DNA from: Acidobacteriota bacterium | Lineage (GTDB): Bacteria; Acidobacteriota; Blastocatellia; Chloracidobacteriales; JADJPF01 | Length of the DNA: 45,749 nt | Direction: 5' to 3' | NCBI GenBank assembly: GCA_016213785.1 | Contig: JACQZQ010000057.1 | Location: 1-45,749, forward strand | Part shown: piece after piece, positions 14,838 through 23,532 of the stretch | Numbering within the stretch: the first letter of the stretch is position 1 | Layout of the letters: each line of letters starts with the position of its first letter | Notes under the pieces: generated by a model | Database searches by the model: none | What the model was told of the DNA's origin: nothing | Seen by the model: only the letters and a program-made list of their open reading frames with translations | Program-made: the position numbers and the translations under genes

Positions 14838-15869
14838 TTATCTAAATTGGGTTAGGAAACGTAAATCACCAGCAAAGAAATGGCGAATATCATCTATACC
14901 ATAAAGCATAGCCGTCATTCGGTCGATACCAAAACCAAAAGCAAACCCTGAATATTCTTGAGGGTCAATATTACAGGCTTGTAAAACATTAGGGTGTACC
15001 ATACCGCTACCGCCTAGTTCAATCCAACCTGTGCCTTTACAAACACGGCAACCAGAGTTTTTACTAGCACATAGGTAACAGCTAAAATCGGTTTCTGCTC
15101 CTGGTTCAACAAAAGGGAAATAGCTAGGGCGAAAACGCAATGTTATTGCACGGTTAAATAGCTTTTCTAAAAAGGTTTGTAATGTCCCTTTTAAGTCTCC
15201 CATTGTAATATTTTTACCTACTGTAAGACCTTCTACTTGAAAAAACATAGGGTTATGTGTAGGGTCTGGAGTATCACGACGAAAAACCTTTCCTGGAGCA
15301 ATAACTCTAAAAGGAGGTTTGCGGCGCTGCATTGCATGAATTTGCACATTAGAAGTTTGTGATCTTAGTGCTAATTCATCATTAATATAAAAAGTATCTT
15401 GGGATTCGCGTGCTGGATGACCTTGAGGAATATTGAGGGCATCAAAATTATAAAAAGTCGTGTCAATTTCTGGCCCATCTTCTACTGAATAGCCCATTGA
15501 CACAAAAATATCTTCAATTCTTTGGCGTGCGCGAACAATTGGATGAGGACTACCTAACGCAGGACGATGGCCTGGAATAGAAATATCTACACGCTCGCGT
15601 TCCAGAGCTAAGCTTTCTGCACGGCGTTTAAGCTCTTCTTGACGTGAATCTAGCTCCTGCTCAGCAAAATTCTTAAAATCATTAATTAACTTACCTGCAT
15701 CACGGCGTTCTTCAGGTGAGAGCTTTCCTAATTCTTTCATCAATAGAGTTACTTGACCATTTTTGCGGGAAAAATATTGATCGCGAACTCGTTGAAAGTC
15801 CGTTGCTTCTAGAATGGTTTCTAAATCAGCACAAAATTGTTTATGTAACTCAGAGATAGTGTCTTTCAT
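14838..15869 (-). CDS. pheS: Phenylalanine-tRNA ligase alpha subunit
   Basis: This 343-residue class II synthetase subunit carries the Phe activation site. The N-terminal arm (1-90) is a coiled coil. Motif 2 is in RVIAPGKVFRRDTPD. A CYLCASKNSGCRVCKGTGW stretch is the cysteine-rich loop seen in many bacterial PheS. Motif 3 is GFAFGFGIDRMTAMLYGIDDIR. The length is typical. It lies between rplT (88-nt gap with a large hairpin) and pheT (20 nt). The ATG has only a weak AGAG ribosome site. Confidence 0.96.
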   Translation of the reverse strand: MKDTISELHKQFCADLETILEATDFQRVRDQYFSRKNGQVTLLMKELGKLSPEERRDAGKLINDFKNFAEQELDSRQEELKRRAESLALERERVDISIPGHRPALGSPHPIVRARQRIEDIFVSMGYSVEDGPEIDTTFYNFDALNIPQGHPARESQDTFYINDELALRSQTSNVQIHAMQRRKPPFRVIAPGKVFRRDTPDPTHNPMFFQVEGLTVGKNITMGDLKGTLQTFLEKLFNRAITLRFRPSYFPFVEPGAETDFSCYLCASKNSGCRVCKGTGWIELGGSGMVHPNVLQACNIDPQEYSGFAFGFGIDRMTAMLYGIDDIRHFFAGDLRFLTQFR

Positions 15870-15891
15870 TTTTTTCTCTAAAATAGAAAGA

Positions 15892-15945
15892 CTAAGTTAC
15901 TTACTAAATTGCTAATAAAACAATTTACTCTAGTAAGCAACTTAG
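15892..15945 (-). promoter_or_regulatory. Large hairpin in the rplT-pheS gap
   Basis: Outer arms of 7 bp (CTAAGTT with AACTTAG), a 1x1 mismatch, 7 more bp (CTTACTA with TAGTAAG), a 5-nt bulge and 5 inner bp surround a 9-nt loop. It ends 22 nt before the pheS start. No strict T run follows on the minus strand. It may be an attenuator, a processing site or a partial terminator that sets PheS levels against ribosomal proteins. Confidence 0.5.
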
Positions 15946-15957
15946 CTTTGTTTCTTA

Positions 15958-16410
15958 TTATCGTTTGCTGAGCTTAAGAGTGCTATAACGACCTTTTTTA
16001 TTACCACCTTCAGCTACTCTAAGTGCTTGAACTTTTTTCAAGACTTCTTGTTGCTTTTCCAAAGCAGTTTTGGCTGTTGAAACAAGCTCTGTAAAAGTTG
16101 GTGTGTCGTTAAGTGCTAAATCAGCTAGCATTTTACGATCTAAATTAATATTAGAAAGTTTTAAACCATACATAAAACGGCTATAGCTTAAGCCTTGTGC
16201 TTTAGTAGCTGCACCAATACGGACAATCCATAAACTACGGAAGTCACGTTTTTTAAGTTTTCTTCCTACATAAGCAAACTTTAATGCACGTTCAATTGAT
16301 TCTTTAGCCTGACGATAGAGTTTGCTTTTTGTAAGCATAAAACCTTTAGCTAAAGATAAAATCTTTTTACGCTTTTGTAGGCGTTTATTTCCACGTTTTG
16401 CCCGAGGCAT
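15958..16410 (-). CDS. rplT: Ribosomal protein L20, C-terminally extended
   Basis: This is the large-subunit protein L20, which binds 23S rRNA early in assembly. The canonical body ([18 protein letters not shown] to about residue 117) is complete, with [20 protein letters not shown] in the middle. About 30 extra basic residues ([16 protein letters not shown] at the end) exceed the common length of near 117-120. A GGAGG ribosome site lies 4-5 nt before the ATG. L20 in several bacteria represses its own operon by binding the leader. The hairpin just upstream (16430-16450) is a candidate element here. Confidence 0.96.
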   Translation of the reverse strand: MPRAKRGNKRLQKRKKILSLAKGFMLTKSKLYRQAKESIERALKFAYVGRKLKKRDFRSLWIVRIGAATKAQGLSYSRFMYGLKLSNINLDRKMLADLALNDTPTFTELVSTAKTALEKQQEVLKKVQALRVAEGGNKKGRYSTLKLSKR

Positions 16411-16429
16411 AGTCCCTCCAAAAAATTCA

Positions 16430-16450
16430 GTTTACTTACATTAAGTAAAC
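16430..16450 (-). promoter_or_regulatory. Perfect 8-bp hairpin between rpmI and rplT
   Basis: GTTTACTT and AAGTAAAC arms flank a 5-nt loop, ending about 20 nt before the rplT start and close to its ribosome site. It could serve translational control by L20 or mRNA processing. The function is not shown by the sequence alone. Confidence 0.45.
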
Positions 16451-16472
16451 CGTATAAGTTATAATATGTTAA

Positions 16473-16676
16473 TTATTTACGTCCATAGGGAAGCATTGCT
16501 TCAACTTTAGCTTGGTCAGCTTCTGAAACATATACATCTATATCTAAGCTACGTTTACGTTTAGTGGTTTTTTTGGTCAAAATATGACGAGCATGAGAAT
16601 GACCACGCTTAATTTTTCCTGAAGCAGTAGAACGAAAACGCTTTGCTGCTCCTTTATGTGTTTTTAGTTTTGGCAT
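16473..16676 (-). CDS. rpmI: Ribosomal protein L35
   Basis: This is a 67-residue L35 of the large subunit. I choose the ATG that gives the standard start [14 protein letters not shown], because a GAGGAG ribosome site lies just before it. A longer reading from an upstream TTG would run through that site. The basic body ([19 protein letters not shown]) is typical. It follows thrS by 43 nt with no infC between them, and precedes rplT by 62 nt. Confidence 0.96.
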   Translation of the reverse strand: MPKLKTHKGAAKRFRSTASGKIKRGHSHARHILTKKTTKRKRSLDIDVYVSEADQAKVEAMLPYGRK

Positions 16677-16719
16677 TTTATCTCTCCTCAAAAAGAGTTT
16701 TTAATTTAAGTTTTTAATA

Positions 16720-18651
16720 TTAAAACTGATCGCTATTTAAGGCTCGTGTTTTTATTAGAGCTTTAGCACGAGTAACAAACTCATCAACACTCATAACCCC
16801 AATATCACCACGACCTCGCTCACGAACGGCTACTTGACCAGTTTGAGCTTCACGTTCACCTATAACAAGCATAAAAGAAACACGTTCTAGTTGAGCATTA
16901 CGAATCTTAGCCCCTATTTTTTCTCCAGCAAAATCCCCATCTACTCTTAAACCAGCATCAATTAACTGTTTAAGGACTTTTTCACCATATTCGCTTTGTT
17001 TATCGGTAATTGGCATTACACGAACTTGAAGAGGTGAAAGCCAGAAAGGAAACTTTCCTTCAAAATGCTCAATTAAAATACCAAAGAAGCGCTCAACACT
17101 ACCTAGTAGCGCACGATGAAGCATAATTGGGCGGTGTGGGTGGTTATCTGAGCCAATATATTCTAGCTTAAAGCGTTCTGGTAAGTTGAAATCAACTTGT
17201 ATTGTAGATAGTTGCCAGAGTCTACCAATAGCATCAACTACCTTAAAATCTATTTTAGGGCCGTAGAATGCAGCTTCACCCTCTATTCTTTCATAAGGCA
17301 TATTTTCTTCTGCTAATGCCGCTACAAGGGTTTCTTCTGCTAATTGCCAATTTTCATCACTACCAATATATTTTTTACTTGTATCCTCGCCACGAACTGA
17401 GAGTTCAACCTTAAATTTAGTAAACCCAAATGTTTCATAAACATGACGGGTAAAATCAATACAAGCGCGAACTTCTTGACGGACATTTTGAGGAGTGCAA
17501 AAAAGATGGGCATCATCTTGAGTAAAACCTCTAACGCGTAAAAGTCCGTGTAATGCTCCAGCTAATTCATAACGGTAAACTGTTCCAAATTCGCCATAAC
17601 GTAAGGGTAGATCTCTGTAAGAACGTTGAGAAGACTTATAAATTCCAATATGAAAAGGACAATTCATAGGTCTAATACGAAAATCTACATTATCCATTTC
17701 CATAGGAGCATACATTGAGTCTGCATAGTTTTCTTCGTGTCCAGATACTCGCCAAAGGTCACGTTTAGCAACTTGAGGGGTAAAAACTAAACCATAACCG
17801 CGTCTTACAAGTTGCTCTCTTAGAAAGTCTTCTATTTCTTTGCGGATCATTCCGCCTTTAGGGTGCCAGAAAATCAGTCCAGGCCCATATTCATCTTGAA
17901 TGCTAAATAAATCTAATTCGCGTCCTAAACGGCGATGGTCACGGCGTTCAGCTTCTTCTCGTTGTTTTAGCCAAGCATCTAGTTCTTCTTGGCTAAAGAA
18001 AGAAATTCCATAAATACGTTGCATTTGTGGGCGCTCATTATCGCCTAACCAATAAGCACCAGCTAAGGAAAGTAACTTAAATGCTTTAATTCTACCTGTT
18101 GCATGTAGGTGTGGGCCTAAGCAAAAATCAATAAAAGTATTGCCTAAAGTATAGCAGCTAACCATATCACTACCTTTATCTGAAATTAGCTCGCATTTTA
18201 GGTCTTCGCCCATACCATTAAATTTTTCTAAGGCTTCACTTTTAGGGATTGTTACACGACGATAAGGCAAGTTTTGTTTAACAAGCTCTTTCATCTTTTT
18301 TTCAATTTTTTGTAAGTCTTCAGGAGTAAAGCGCTCATCACGTTGAAAATCATAGAAAAACCCTCCCTTAGGATCATCTAAGAGAGCAGGCCCAATTCCA
18401 AGTCTTGTACCAGGAAAAAGCTCTAGGACAGCAGCAGCAAGCAAATGAGCACTAGAATGGCGATAAACTTCTAGGCCATCGCGAGACTCTGGCATTATTG
18501 CTTCTACTGTGTCGGTTTCTTTAACAGGAGTATTTAAGTCTACTAGTTCACCATTAAGGCGGGCTACAACAGAACGTTTAGCTATTTCTTTATCTTGTTC
18601 TTTTAGAACATCAAAAGCAGTACGTGTGGCGGATAGTTCTATATTAGTCAT
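16720..18651 (-). CDS. thrS: Threonine-tRNA ligase
   Basis: This class II synthetase charges tRNA-Thr and edits mischarged serine. From the Met at 18651 ([13 protein letters not shown]) the protein has 643 residues. Upstream TTG and ATG codons would add up to 20 residues, but that part does not look like a TGS domain start. Order: a short TGS domain, editing domain with [10 protein letters not shown] and [10 protein letters not shown], motif 2 [12 protein letters not shown], motif 3 [13 protein letters not shown], and an anticodon-binding domain at the C terminus. No strong ribosome site marks any candidate start. It leads the rpmI-rplT-pheST block and lies downstream of tRNA-Val. Confidence 0.94.
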   Translation of the reverse strand: MTNIELSATRTAFDVLKEQDKEIAKRSVVARLNGELVDLNTPVKETDTVEAIMPESRDGLEVYRHSSAHLLAAAVLELFPGTRLGIGPALLDDPKGGFFYDFQRDERFTPEDLQKIEKKMKELVKQNLPYRRVTIPKSEALEKFNGMGEDLKCELISDKGSDMVSCYTLGNTFIDFCLGPHLHATGRIKAFKLLSLAGAYWLGDNERPQMQRIYGISFFSQEELDAWLKQREEAERRDHRRLGRELDLFSIQDEYGPGLIFWHPKGGMIRKEIEDFLREQLVRRGYGLVFTPQVAKRDLWRVSGHEENYADSMYAPMEMDNVDFRIRPMNCPFHIGIYKSSQRSYRDLPLRYGEFGTVYRYELAGALHGLLRVRGFTQDDAHLFCTPQNVRQEVRACIDFTRHVYETFGFTKFKVELSVRGEDTSKKYIGSDENWQLAEETLVAALAEENMPYERIEGEAAFYGPKIDFKVVDAIGRLWQLSTIQVDFNLPERFKLEYIGSDNHPHRPIMLHRALLGSVERFFGILIEHFEGKFPFWLSPLQVRVMPITDKQSEYGEKVLKQLIDAGLRVDGDFAGEKIGAKIRNAQLERVSFMLVIGEREAQTGQVAVRERGRGDIGVMSVDEFVTRAKALIKTRALNSDQF

Positions 18652-18854
18652 ACTAATTCTACTAAATGTATATAACCCAAGAGACATAAACTTTAAGTTT
18701 AATAATGCCAAGCTAAAAGTTTAGTTATTAAACGACGTTAAATTACTAAGTTTAGCGTTTGGGTTAGTGTGTTTATTAGGTAAGATCTTATGTAAGCGTC
18801 TAGGGTTTTACTTAAACCACATTAGAACTTCAGGAGCTTGCATAAAATAAAAAA

Positions 18855-18926
<72 letters not shown>

Positions 18927-18957
18927 TTGTTAAAAATTTAATTTTTTCGAAAAACCG

Positions 18958-18987
18958 AGAATACAAGACAAAAACTAGTGTTGTCAA
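18958..18987 (-). promoter_or_regulatory. Promoter of tRNA-Val
   Basis: A consensus -35 TTGACA (18987 to 18982) is followed after 18 nt by -10 TATTCT (18963 to 18958) on the minus strand, about 30 nt upstream of the tRNA 5' end. Confidence 0.6.
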
Positions 18988-19326
18988 GCCTTTCAGCCAA
19001 AAAAATTGCTGATTTTAAGTACAAATATTGGTAAATAAAAGTAAAAGATAGAGTAATAAGGTTTAATAATTTTTTAGAGCCTTAAAAATAAGACCAATTA
19101 TTTGATTTAATCATCTGATCAGAGAGAATGGAATTACTTATTAAAGGCTTATTTAATTGATACTATTAATGTTCTCGAAAGTGATAAATAGCTGTCCCAG
19201 AAGCGGGCACCACTAAGCTCTTTTTATTATAGCCCAATTAGTTAAATGCGATAATCTAAGAAGTTAAGTAGTTAGGCGAAATTGGCATAGAAGTTTCTTT
19301 ACCATCTAGCTGTTGGAGGGCTTACG

Positions 19327-20580
19327 ATGGACATTGCACGCAAAAATGTTGTTAGGAATAGAAAAATCCGCAACTTTATTTATAGCTTAGTAGCAATAGC
19401 GTTAGTAGTTTCAATTACAGTAGGTCTATCTCGCCTTAAACCAGCTGCTCCTACTGTTGATCGTGCTTCTATATGGGTTGATAAAGTCAAACGAGGTTCA
19501 ATGCTTCGTCAAGTAAGAGGGCTTGGAACTTTGGTTCCAGAAGATATACTTTTTATTCCAGCCAACACTCAAGGCCGTGTTGAAAAAATCCTTGTTCGCC
19601 CTGGCGCAGAAGTGACTAAGGAAACTCTATTAATAATATTAAATAATCCAGAACTAGAACAAGCAGTGCAAGACGTGGATTTGCAAGTTAAAGGCGCAAA
19701 AGCTGATTATGCAAACTTACGAGTTAAATTAGAAAGCCAAAAATTAGACCAACGTGCTATAGCTGCTAGCGTTCAGGCTGATTTTAACCAAGCAAAACTA
19801 CAGGCTGAGGCAAATGAAGAATTATATAAAAAAGGTTTGCTTTCAGAACTACAATATAAATTAGCTAAAAATAAGGCTGAAGAATTATCAACTCGTTGTG
19901 ATATTGAGGAAAAACGTATTGCAATAAGCTCTGAATCTATTGAAGCCCAACTCTCAGCCCAACAAGCTAAAATCGACCAATTACAAGCACTCTACCAATT
20001 AAAAAGAAACCAGCTTGACTCTCTTAACGTTCGAGCAGGAAGTGAAGGAGTTCTTCAACAACTCTCTGTTGAAGTAGGCCAACAGGTTAATCCAGGCACA
20101 AATCTAGCACGTGTAGCAAACCCTAACCGCTTAAAAGCAGAACTAAAAATTGCTGAAACTCAGGCTAAAGATATTTTAGTAGGGCAAAACGCTAGCATTG
20201 ATACACGTAATGGAATTATTACAGGGAAAGTTAGCAGGATTGACCCAGCAGTTTCACAAGGGACAGTTACAGTAGATGTAGTTCTTACTAGTGAACTGCC
20301 TAAAGGTGCAAGGCCAGATTTAAGCGTAGATGGGACAATAGAGCTAGAAAATTTAATAGATATTCTTTATGTTGGCCGCCCTGTACATGGTCAGGCTAAT
20401 AGCACCATAGGAATATTTAAGTTAGATAGCTCAGGAAAAGAAGCCTATAGAATAACAGTAAAATTAGGCCGTAGTTCTGTTAATACAATTGAGGTTTTAG
20501 AAGGATTATCTGTAGATGATCAAGTAATTCTTTCTGATATGACATCGTGGGATATTTATAGTCGTATTAGACTTAACTAA
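19327..20580 (+). CDS. HlyD/MacA-family periplasmic adaptor subunit
   Basis: The 417-residue membrane-fusion protein links an inner-membrane exporter to the outer envelope. One N-terminal membrane anchor lies at about 17-36. A lipoyl/barrel half follows (PANTQGRVEKILVRPGAEVTKE splits the motif), then a long coiled-coil hairpin at about 115-240 rich in Gln, Ala, Lys and Leu. The second lipoyl half is near 245-270 (AGSEGVLQQLSVEVGQQV), with beta-barrel and membrane-proximal domains after it. GGAGGG lies 5 nt before the ATG. It leads a plus-strand group with two ABC ATPases (44 nt to the next) and an NtrC-like regulator. The cargo is unknown. Confidence 0.87.
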   Translation: MDIARKNVVRNRKIRNFIYSLVAIALVVSITVGLSRLKPAAPTVDRASIWVDKVKRGSMLRQVRGLGTLVPEDILFIPANTQGRVEKILVRPGAEVTKETLLIILNNPELEQAVQDVDLQVKGAKADYANLRVKLESQKLDQRAIAASVQADFNQAKLQAEANEELYKKGLLSELQYKLAKNKAEELSTRCDIEEKRIAISSESIEAQLSAQQAKIDQLQALYQLKRNQLDSLNVRAGSEGVLQQLSVEVGQQVNPGTNLARVANPNRLKAELKIAETQAKDILVGQNASIDTRNGIITGKVSRIDPAVSQGTVTVDVVLTSELPKGARPDLSVDGTIELENLIDILYVGRPVHGQANSTIGIFKLDSSGKEAYRITVKLGRSSVNTIEVLEGLSVDDQVILSDMTSWDIYSRIRLN

Positions 20581-20624
20581 TTGATAATATAGCTGATAAA
20601 TAATAAATTCTAAGGAGAATAACC

Positions 20625-21329
20625 ATGGCTAAATCTGATCAACCTTTGATTCGGTTAGAAGGCGTAACAAAAGTTTTTTATACAGATGAAGTAGAAACTC
20701 ATGCATTGTCTGGTATTGAGCTAGAAATTAGATCTGGCGAATATGTTTCAATTGCTGGGCCTTCGGGCTGTGGTAAATCTACGCTGCTCTCAATCTTAGG
20801 CTTACTTGATAGCCCAAGTAATGGTAGCTACTCATTAAATGGTAAACCTGTTGAGAAATTAAGCTTACCTGAACGCGCAAGAATACGTAATCAAGAGATA
20901 GGATTTATTTTTCAAAGTTTTAACCTAATAGGTGATTTAACTGTTTATGAAAATGTAGAGTTACCACTTACTTACCGAGGAATGCCAGCCTCAGAACGTC
21001 GTAAGCTAGTTAATGAGGCTTTAGAAAAAGTAGGAATGGGTCATCGTGCTAAACACCTTCCAAGTCAGCTATCTGGCGGTCAACAACAACGTGTAGCAGT
21101 TGCTAGAGCTATTGCTGGTCAACCCTTAATTCTAATGGCTGATGAACCTACGGGAAATTTAGACTCAAAAAATGGTGAAGCTGTAATGGAACTACTTAGG
21201 GATTTACATAGAGGTGGTGCTACTATCTGTATGGTGACTCATGATCAACGTTTTGCACGTCATGCCGACCGTACAATTCACTTATTTGATGGCCGAATTG
21301 TTGAAGAACGTATGAGCGTAAATGCTTAA
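20625..21329 (+). CDS. ABC transporter ATP-binding protein (MacB/LolD type)
   Basis: The 234-residue ATPase powers a MacB/LolD-like ABC system. Walker A is GPSGCGKST, the Q-loop FIFQSFNL, the signature LSGGQQQRVAVARA, Walker B LILMADEP followed by the TGNLDS D-loop, and the switch His is in MVTHDQRFA. It has no membrane segments, so it needs a separate permease. None lies next to it; the MacB-like permease at 24980-26239 on the other strand is the nearest. AAGGAG lies 7 nt before the ATG. It sits 44 nt after the adaptor and 64 nt before a second ATPase. Confidence 0.92.
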   Translation: MAKSDQPLIRLEGVTKVFYTDEVETHALSGIELEIRSGEYVSIAGPSGCGKSTLLSILGLLDSPSNGSYSLNGKPVEKLSLPERARIRNQEIGFIFQSFNLIGDLTVYENVELPLTYRGMPASERRKLVNEALEKVGMGHRAKHLPSQLSGGQQQRVAVARAIAGQPLILMADEPTGNLDSKNGEAVMELLRDLHRGGATICMVTHDQRFARHADRTIHLFDGRIVEERMSVNA

Positions 21330-21393
21330 TGAAAGACAGTTTAGAGTATGATTAACTATAACTCTACTTTCAGACTTAGACTTAGGGGGAGTT

Positions 21394-22053
21394 ATGATAT
21401 CTCTACGAGATATAGATAAAACCTATGCTCATGGCATAAGTAAAACTTATGTGCTAAGAAAAGTAAATTTTTATGTTGCTGAAGGTGAATTTGTATCAAT
21501 TATGGGGCCATCTGGGGCTGGTAAATCTACTCTACTTCATTTGCTAGGAATGCATGACAGCGCTTGGACAGGAGAATATTATTTTCTAAATCATGCTGTA
21601 CATAAATTTAGTAAAAAAGAGAGAGCAGATTTACATAAAAAATATATTGGATTTGTTTTTCAAAGCTATCAGCTTTTAGATAATTTAACAGTATATGAAA
21701 ATCTAGAAGTCCCTCTTTCTTATCGTGATATTAAACGAAATGAGCGCCATAGTTTAGTTTGTGATATTTTAGACAGGTTTCAAATCGTTGGAAAAAAAGA
21801 TCTTTACCCTAATCAACTCTCTGGTGGTCAGCAACAACTTGTAGCCATTGCAAGGGCTATTATTGCTGGCCCAAAGCTAATTTTAGCTGATGAGCCTACA
21901 GGTAATCTTCATTCAGATCAGGGTAGAGAGATTATGGAAATGTTTCGTATGTTAAATCAAATGGGAACAACTATAATCCAAGTCACTCACTCAGAACAAA
22001 ATGCTGGTTATGGTAATCGTATTATTAGACTGCGCGATGGTTGGGTTGTTTAA
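21394..22053 (+). CDS. Second ABC transporter ATP-binding protein
   Basis: The 219-residue ATPase belongs to the same subfamily as its upstream neighbour but is clearly diverged. Walker A is GPSGAGKST and Walker B LILADEPTGNLHS. The signature reads LSGGQQQLVAIARA, with Leu where Arg is usual after the Gln run. The switch region is VTHSEQNAGYGNR. A GGGGGAG ribosome site lies only a few bases before the ATG. Two ATPases in a row suggest either two half-systems or an asymmetric pair sharing one permease set. Which permease it serves is not clear. Confidence 0.9.
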   Translation: MISLRDIDKTYAHGISKTYVLRKVNFYVAEGEFVSIMGPSGAGKSTLLHLLGMHDSAWTGEYYFLNHAVHKFSKKERADLHKKYIGFVFQSYQLLDNLTVYENLEVPLSYRDIKRNERHSLVCDILDRFQIVGKKDLYPNQLSGGQQQLVAIARAIIAGPKLILADEPTGNLHSDQGREIMEMFRMLNQMGTTIIQVTHSEQNAGYGNRIIRLRDGWVV

Positions 22054-22070
22054 GTGAGTCTAATTAAGTT

Positions 22071-22101
22071 AATCAAGTTAATCAAATTAATTAACTTGAT
22101 T
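22071..22101. other. 12-bp inverted repeat before the NtrC-like gene
   Basis: AATCAAGTTAAT and ATTAACTTGATT arms flank a 7-nt loop. No T run follows, so it is a poor terminator. It might be an operator for the regulator gene at 22143 or an mRNA structure. Confidence 0.4.
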
Positions 22102-22142
22102 GTAATTATATAGCAAATCTTTATTTTACTAAGGTTTAGAAA

Positions 22143-23504
22143 ATGGCATTCCCAAAAATTTTAATTGCAGATGATCAGCCTCATATTTTAGAAGCATTAC
22201 GTTTATTGCTTAAAAGTGAAGGTTTTCAAATAGAAACCGCTACATCTCCAGCTAGTGTATTAAGTTCAATAAACACAAAAGACTTTGATGCATTACTGAT
22301 GGACTTAAATTACGCTAGAGACACAACTTCTGGTCAAGAAGGCTTAGACTTACTTTCTCGCCTTCAAGCCATAGATGCAACTCTACCAATAGTAGTTATG
22401 ACAGCTTGGGGTAGCGTTGAACTAGCCGTAGAGGCAATGCGGCGCGGAGCAAGGGATTTTGTTCAAAAACCTTGGGAAAATGAAAGACTTGTTAGCATTC
22501 TAAGAAATCAAATTGAGCTTGGACAAGCCTTACGTAAAGGACAACGCTTAGAAGCAGAAAACCAACTCCTTAGAAATGAAGGTCAAAGTCTTCCAAACTT
22601 AATTGCTGAGTCTGCGGCAATGAAACCTATTTTGCAAATGATTGCAAGGGTTGGCCCTTCAGATGCTAATGTCTTAATCACTGGTGAAAACGGCACAGGA
22701 AAAGGCGTTGTAGCCCAAGCTTTACATGCAGTTTCTATTCGCTCAGCAAAATCTTTAGTAACGGTTAATGCTGGTGGGCTTTCAGAAGGAGTTTTTGAAT
22801 CAGAACTTTTTGGTCATGTAAAAGGAGCTTTTACAGACGCTAAAGCAGAGCGTGTTGGACGATTTGAACTAGCTGATACAGGAACATTATTTTTAGATGA
22901 AATAGCAAACATGCCGCTTAATCTTCAAGCTAAACTACTTAGAGTTTTGGAAACAGGCGAGTTTGAACGTGTAGGGTCATCTCGTACACGTAAAGCAGAT
23001 GTTAGAATAATTTCTGCAACTAATGCAGACCTTAATGAAGAAGTTAATGCTAATCGTTTTCGTCAGGATTTACTTTTTCGCTTAAACACTATTGAGATTA
23101 GACTCCCTCCCTTACGCAATCGACGGGAAGATATCCCATTACTAGCAGCCCATTTCTTGCGCCAACATTCGCAGCGTTATCGAAAAAAAATTATTGGTAT
23201 TGATGATAATGCTATGCAAGAACTCTTACATCATTCTTGGCCTGGAAATGTTCGTGAGTTAGACCATTCTTTAGAAAGAGCCGTGTTAATGGCTCAAAGT
23301 AACACTATTAAGTCAGCAGACTTAGGCTTAAGAGCAGGCCGTGAGAGTGCTCCAAGGCTTGAAGATATGAGTTTAGAAGATGTAGAGTGTTTATTAATTA
23401 AAAAAGCCCTAGCTCGTTATGAAGGAAATGTAAGTCGTGCTGCCGAAGCACTAGGTTTAAGTCGCAGCGCACTTTATAGACGGCTGCAACGCTATCAACT
23501 ATAG
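22143..23504 (+). CDS. NtrC-family sigma-54-dependent response regulator
   Basis: The 453-residue protein has the three NtrC domains. The receiver (1-120) has DD at 10-11, the phosphorylation site Asp54, Thr87 and Lys109. The AAA+ domain (about 150-385) has Walker A GENGTGKG (181-188), Walker B LFLDEI (249-254), and a sigma-54 contact loop that reads GAFTDA (229-234 region) instead of GAFTGA. A Fis-type helix-turn-helix ends the protein (SRAAEALGLSRSALYRRLQ). It probably activates the adjacent exporter genes. The matching kinase may be the NtrY-like sensor at 41923-43308, 18 kb away. An AAGG ribosome site lies 8 nt before the ATG. Confidence 0.92.
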   Translation: MAFPKILIADDQPHILEALRLLLKSEGFQIETATSPASVLSSINTKDFDALLMDLNYARDTTSGQEGLDLLSRLQAIDATLPIVVMTAWGSVELAVEAMRRGARDFVQKPWENERLVSILRNQIELGQALRKGQRLEAENQLLRNEGQSLPNLIAESAAMKPILQMIARVGPSDANVLITGENGTGKGVVAQALHAVSIRSAKSLVTVNAGGLSEGVFESELFGHVKGAFTDAKAERVGRFELADTGTLFLDEIANMPLNLQAKLLRVLETGEFERVGSSRTRKADVRIISATNADLNEEVNANRFRQDLLFRLNTIEIRLPPLRNRREDIPLLAAHFLRQHSQRYRKKIIGIDDNAMQELLHHSWPGNVRELDHSLERAVLMAQSNTIKSADLGLRAGRESAPRLEDMSLEDVECLLIKKALARYEGNVSRAAEALGLSRSALYRRLQRYQL

Positions 23505-23532
23505 AATAGCCCAACTTTCTTATAGCGTATTC

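Noticed and set aside
19000-19326. Sigma-54 promoter for the exporter operon
   Set aside because: The TTGGCAT near 19280 lacks a GC at the -12 position at the right spacing.
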